DNA of 6,320 bases from JACGMN01 sp964522635 (GTDB lineage Archaea > Halobacteriota > Syntropharchaeia > Alkanophagales > Methanospirareceae): assembly GCA_964522635.1 (NCBI GenBank), contig CAZFWT010000085.1:1-6320 (forward strand), read 5' to 3'. The notes beneath the pieces were generated by a model, which was not told the DNA's origin, made no database searches, and saw only the letters and a program-made list of their open reading frames with translations. Made by a program: the position numbers and the translations under genes. Position 1 is the first letter of the stretch. Every line of letters starts with the position of its first letter. Of this stretch, positions 5,144 to 6,320 are shown in pieces.

Positions 5144-6320
5144 TCATCGGCGTTTAAACCGCTTCTCGATCTCCTTCTTGCTCAGCCGAATCATCGTTGG
5201 CCGCCCATGCGGGCAGGTAAAAGGCATCTTCGTCGCCTTCAAGTGCTCCACGAGCTCGCGCATCGCCTCGTACGACTGCTTCTCACCCGCCTTGATGCTC
5301 GCTTTACACGCCGCGGTACTGAAGAGCACCTTAATCCGCTCCTCATGTTTGCCGCGCTCATCCACCAGCTGCAGCATGACCTCGGGAAGTTCGGCTTCGC
5401 CGATCATGCCGTGAAAAACGATGGGAATCGCCCTGATTACGTAACTGTCATCGCCCAGACGTTCGAGATCGAAGCCCATCTCACGGACCACCGCCTCATT
5501 CTCCCTGAGCACGTAGCGTTGATGCGGACTGAGGTCTGGCACGAGAGGTCGCAAAAGCGCTTGTTGCTCTATTCGGCCGCCATAACGTAGCAGCAATCGC
5601 TCATAATTGATCCGTTCTGCGGCCGCGTGTTGGTCGATCAGCAGCACGTCATCAGTCTCGCTCTGCGCGACGATGTAACTATCGAGTACCTGATACAGAG
5701 GAAGAGGAAGAATGTCCAGATCGGTGCTCTCTCGCTGCTCATCCCCCTCCGCTTCCGGGTACACCTCCTGGAACGAGGTCTGCACACTGATGGTTGTCGG
5801 TTTCTGCTCTTCTTGCAGTCCAAAGAGCGGGGCGGCTCGGGGTGCTTTGCTTACGTCGCGCCGCGCCATCTCGGGTATTAGATCAGCGGAACGCAACGTG
5901 GTGGTCACCGCATTTGCGATGAGCTGTAAGACCTCATCGGCATGGTAGAACTGTATCTCGTGCTTTTTCGGGTGGATGTTCACATTCATCTCGCCCGGGT
6001 CTATGGTGAGTGAAACTACCGCAAAGGGATACGCGTGCTTCGGTAGCAGGGACATATAACCACGCTTTATCGCTCTCTCCATGAGCTCGCTCCGCACGAA
6101 GCGCTGATTCACGTAGGTGAAAAGATGTCTCTTTGTGCCGTAGGAGAGGACGGGCTTCGAGATATAGCCGGCGAGCGCGAACTGGGGGTCTGAAGGCGGC
6201 GGGTTCGCGAACGGCTTCAGCTCGAGCAGCGCTGTCGCAACGCCGCTGCCGTAGGCGGTAACGATGGCATCGAGCATGCTTCCAGTGCCAAGGGTGGTCA
6301 GGATTGGGGTAGTATCATGA
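5144..6320 (-). CDS. mutL: DNA mismatch repair protein MutL, partial (5' end beyond window)
   Basis: The frame is open to the right edge, so the N-terminal ATPase motifs are missing; 391 complete residues plus the TGA stop are visible. In mismatch repair MutL is recruited by MutS and, in lineages without MutH, nicks the error-containing strand. Visible parts: the transducer domain, with a segment like YVNQRFVRSELMERAI, then LTIDPGEMNVNIHPKKHEIQF, the hallmark MutL junction; a short variable linker rich in Glu and Pro (about 5720-5880); and the C-terminal dimerisation/endonuclease domain. That domain has the full metal-binding motif DQHA-x2-E-x4-E (DQHAAAERINYE, encoded at 5600-5635), ACKASIKAG (about 5285-5311) and CPHGRP (5198-5215), so it should be a nicking-type MutL. 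Residues before the internal ATG at 6277 (PILTTLGTGS) still align with MutL, so 6277 is not the start. MutL is patchy in archaea, often attributed to bacterial transfer. The upstream neighbour, perhaps mutS, is outside the window. Confidence 0.96.
   Translation of the reverse strand, partial: HDTTPILTTLGTGSMLDAIVTAYGSGVATALLELKPFANPPPSDPQFALAGYISKPVLSYGTKRHLFTYVNQRFVRSELMERAIKRGYMSLLPKHAYPFAVVSLTIDPGEMNVNIHPKKHEIQFYHADEVLQLIANAVTTTLRSADLIPEMARRDVSKAPRAAPLFGLQEEQKPTTISVQTSFQEVYPEAEGDEQRESTDLDILPLPLYQVLDSYIVAQSETDDVLLIDQHAAAERINYERLLLRYGGRIEQQALLRPLVPDLSPHQRYVLRENEAVVREMGFDLERLGDDSYVIRAIPIVFHGMIGEAELPEVMLQLVDERGKHEERIKVLFSTAACKASIKAGEKQSYEAMRELVEHLKATKMPFTCPHGRPTMIRLSKKEIEKRFKRR

Noticed and set aside
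5129..5590. A 153-codon plus-strand open frame
   Set aside because: It is antisense to the MutL C-terminal domain, whose catalytic motifs are plainly encoded on the minus strand.

Overview
The window looks archaeal. The evidence is an AT-rich intergenic region with TATA-like boxes about 25 bp upstream of start codons (leaderless-type promoters), GTG starts, a stand-alone PIN protein of the archaeal Fcf1/VapC9-like type, and an archaeal-looking winged-helix regulator. Coding DNA is fairly GC-rich and the promoter regions are AT-rich. A euryarchaeal (Halobacteriota/Methanomicrobia-like) source is plausible, because some of those lineages carry bacterial-type MutS/MutL. The lineage cannot be fixed from this sequence alone.

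Layout from left to right. Positions 1-1508 (minus strand) hold a large open frame that runs off the left edge: at least 502 codons, with three helix-turn-helix-like segments and a middle part that may be a decayed LAGLIDADG fold. Positions 1509-1611 are a compact divergent promoter. Positions 1612-2220 (plus) encode an ArsR/SufR-type winged-helix regulator with a four-cysteine C-terminal sensor domain. Only 24 bp separate its stop codon from the convergent gene at 2245-3090 (minus), an eight-helix TauE/SafE (TSUP) exporter. Positions 3091-3376 are non-coding and include the exporter's upstream region with an 8-bp inverted repeat around a TATA-like box. Positions 3377-6320 (minus) hold three co-directional genes: mutL (5' end beyond the right edge), a PIN-domain protein, and moeA. 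The last two are 5 bp apart and probably co-transcribed.

How the genes may work together. The regulator with a likely metal or Fe-S sensor beside a sulfite/organosulfonate-type exporter suggests a small sulfur or redox response module; this is inference from adjacency and families. MutL, the PIN protein and MoeA belong to unrelated processes (mismatch repair, RNA cleavage or processing, molybdenum/tungsten cofactor assembly). Their linkage looks like an ordinary archaeal mixed operon. The least explained item is the large regulator-like protein at the left edge. No rRNA, tRNA, CRISPR array or insertion sequence was seen.
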